DNA of 7,808 bases from Siphonobacter sp047605205 (lineage in GTDB: Bacteria; Bacteroidota; Bacteroidia; Cytophagales; Spirosomataceae), in NCBI GenBank assembly GCA_047605205.1, contig JASGGE010000157.1, positions 1 through 7,808 on the forward strand. The letters run 5' to 3'. The stretch's first letter is position 1. Every line of letters starts with the position of its first letter. The notes beneath the pieces are model-generated. The model was not told where the DNA came from. It saw nothing but the letters and a program-made list of their open reading frames with translations, and searched no databases. Shown here piece after piece: positions 6,770 through 7,808 of the stretch. Position numbers and translations under genes: made by a program.

Positions 6770-7808
6770 CTACATCATTCCACCCATTCCGCCGTGTCCG
6801 CCAGGAGCGGGAGCAGGATTTTCTTCAGGTTTGTCGGCCACTACACATTCAGTAGTTAATAACAGACCTGCTACTGAAGCAGCGTTTTCCAGAGCCAGAC
6901 GGGTTACCTTCGTTGGGTCAATGATTCCTGCTTCAATCATATTTTCGTAACGATCTTCGCGGGCGTTGTAGCCATAGTCACCAGCACCTTGTTTTACGGC
7001 GTTGATTACTACAGAAGCTTCACCGCCAGCATTTGCTACGATTGTACGTAATGGAGACTCGATAGCCTGACGGATAATGTTGATACCCGTGGTTTGATCG
7101 TCATTATCACCTTTGAAACCTTCGAGAGCTTCAACGGCACGGATCAGAGCTACACCACCACCTGCTACGATACCTTCTTCAACGGCAGCACGAGTTGCGT
7201 GAAGAGCATCGTCAACGCGATCTTTCTTCTCTTTCATTTCAACTTCAGTAGCAGCACCGATGTACAGAATGGCTACCCCACCTGACAATTTCGCCAGGCG
7301 TTCCTGTAGTTTCTCACGGTCGTAATCTGAAGTTGTATTTTCGATTTGCGTTTTGATTTGGTTAACGCGAGCCAGAATATCTTCTTTGCCACCAACACCA
7401 TTAACGATAGTCGTGTTGTCTTTATCGATCAGAATTTTCTCTGCCTGACCCAGGTATTCCAAAGAAGCATTTTCAAGTTTGAAACCACGTTCTTCGCTGA
7501 TAACCGTACCGCCAGTCAGGATGGCGATATCTTCAAGCATTGCTTTCCGGCGATCACCGAAACCAGGAGCTTTTACCGCTGCTACTTTCAATGCTCCGCG
7601 GATTTTGTTTACTACTAAGGTGGCCAGAGCTTCACCATCAACGTCTTCAGCAATAATTACTAAAGGGCGACCTGTTTGAGCGACTTGCTCCAGTACGGGA
7701 AGAAGTTCTTTCATTGAAGAAACTTTCTTCTCGGAAATCAATAGGAAAGGACGCTCCAGTTCGGCTTCCATTTTGTCGGGGTTAGTCACGAAATAAGGTG
7801 ACAGATAC
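6770..7808 (-). CDS. groEL: Chaperonin GroEL (60 kDa), C-terminal two thirds; 5' end outside the window
   Basis: The frame is open to the right edge, beginning YLSPYFVTNPDKME and ending GGHGGMGGMM. It matches roughly residues 200 to the end of a standard 545-residue GroEL: the apical domain, then the second halves of the intermediate and equatorial domains. The GTG at 7789 is an internal Val, not a start, because YLSPYFV upstream of it is canonical GroEL sequence. Diagnostic stretches are IIAEDVDGEALATLVVNK, KAPGFGDRRKAMLEDIA, TSDYDREKLQERLAKLSGG and DDALHATRAAVEEGIVAGGG; the last carries the ATPase aspartate (D398 in E. coli numbering). The protein forms the cytoplasmic double-ring folding chamber with GroES; groES is probably upstream, outside the window. 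The Gly-Met-rich tail is normal, and a strong terminator follows. Confidence 0.98.
   Translation of the reverse strand, partial: YLSPYFVTNPDKMEAELERPFLLISEKKVSSMKELLPVLEQVAQTGRPLVIIAEDVDGEALATLVVNKIRGALKVAAVKAPGFGDRRKAMLEDIAILTGGTVISEERGFKLENASLEYLGQAEKILIDKDNTTIVNGVGGKEDILARVNQIKTQIENTTSDYDREKLQERLAKLSGGVAILYIGAATEVEMKEKKDRVDDALHATRAAVEEGIVAGGGVALIRAVEALEGFKGDNDDQTTGINIIRQAIESPLRTIVANAGGEASVVINAVKQGAGDYGYNAREDRYENMIEAGIIDPTKVTRLALENAASVAGLLLTTECVVADKPEENPAPAPGGHGGMGGMM

Noticed and set aside
6591..6950. Plus-strand frames running from the acylase upstream region into groEL
   Set aside because: They run through the terminator hairpin and antisense to groEL, with no recognisable protein.
7787..7789. 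GTG as the start of the groEL-like gene
   Set aside because: The codons upstream to the window edge continue canonical GroEL sequence, so the gene is partial and this is an internal valine.
1..7808. CRISPR array, tRNA, rRNA, insertion sequence or toxin-antitoxin pair
   Set aside because: I saw no spaced direct repeats, cloverleaf, rRNA-like sequence, transposase or paired small genes.

Overview
The window looks like chromosomal DNA from a Bacteroidota bacterium, probably a Cytophagales or Spirosoma-like relative. The evidence is a GLPGLI-family secreted protein translationally coupled to a TonB-receptor-like outer-membrane protein, signal peptides ending in Ala-Gln, weak or absent Shine-Dalgarno sequences, and a GroEL with a GGMGGMM tail. 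The genus is an inference. Every recognisable gene is on the minus strand, so the biological order runs from high to low coordinates.

From the right edge: the C-terminal two thirds of groEL (6770-7808, 5' end outside the window) is followed by a strong, near-perfect hairpin terminator (6710-6753). A separate unit then starts with a secreted penicillin-acylase-family Ntn hydrolase (4415-6517). It is followed after 71 bp by a complete secreted type I sulfatase with a C-x-P-S-R formylglycine motif (2925-4343). Overlapping the sulfatase stop is the wreck of a second, different sulfatase (2665-2932). It is frameshifted and cut off after about 90 codons, and its active-site CTPSR is still readable in another frame. 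A perfect 17-bp palindrome marks the distal end of that wreck.

Positions 2199-2651 hold no convincing gene, only one weak 48-codon open frame on the plus strand. Then comes a more A+T-rich block. It begins with a 51-codon fragment resembling the first half of a LuxR/GerE helix-turn-helix, which runs in frame straight into a GLPGLI-family protein gene. The GLPGLI gene overlaps by ATGA the start of an outer-membrane carboxypeptidase-regulatory/plug/beta-barrel protein that leaves the window at position 1.

Functionally there are three parts: a housekeeping chaperonin, a periplasmic or exported hydrolase pair (acylase plus sulfatase, with evidence that a second sulfatase was lost), and a GLPGLI/outer-membrane-receptor pair. 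I found no complete novel system. The points most worth a second look are the two gene remnants (sulfatase and LuxR-like), the palindrome at the decay boundary, and the in-frame junction upstream of the GLPGLI gene.
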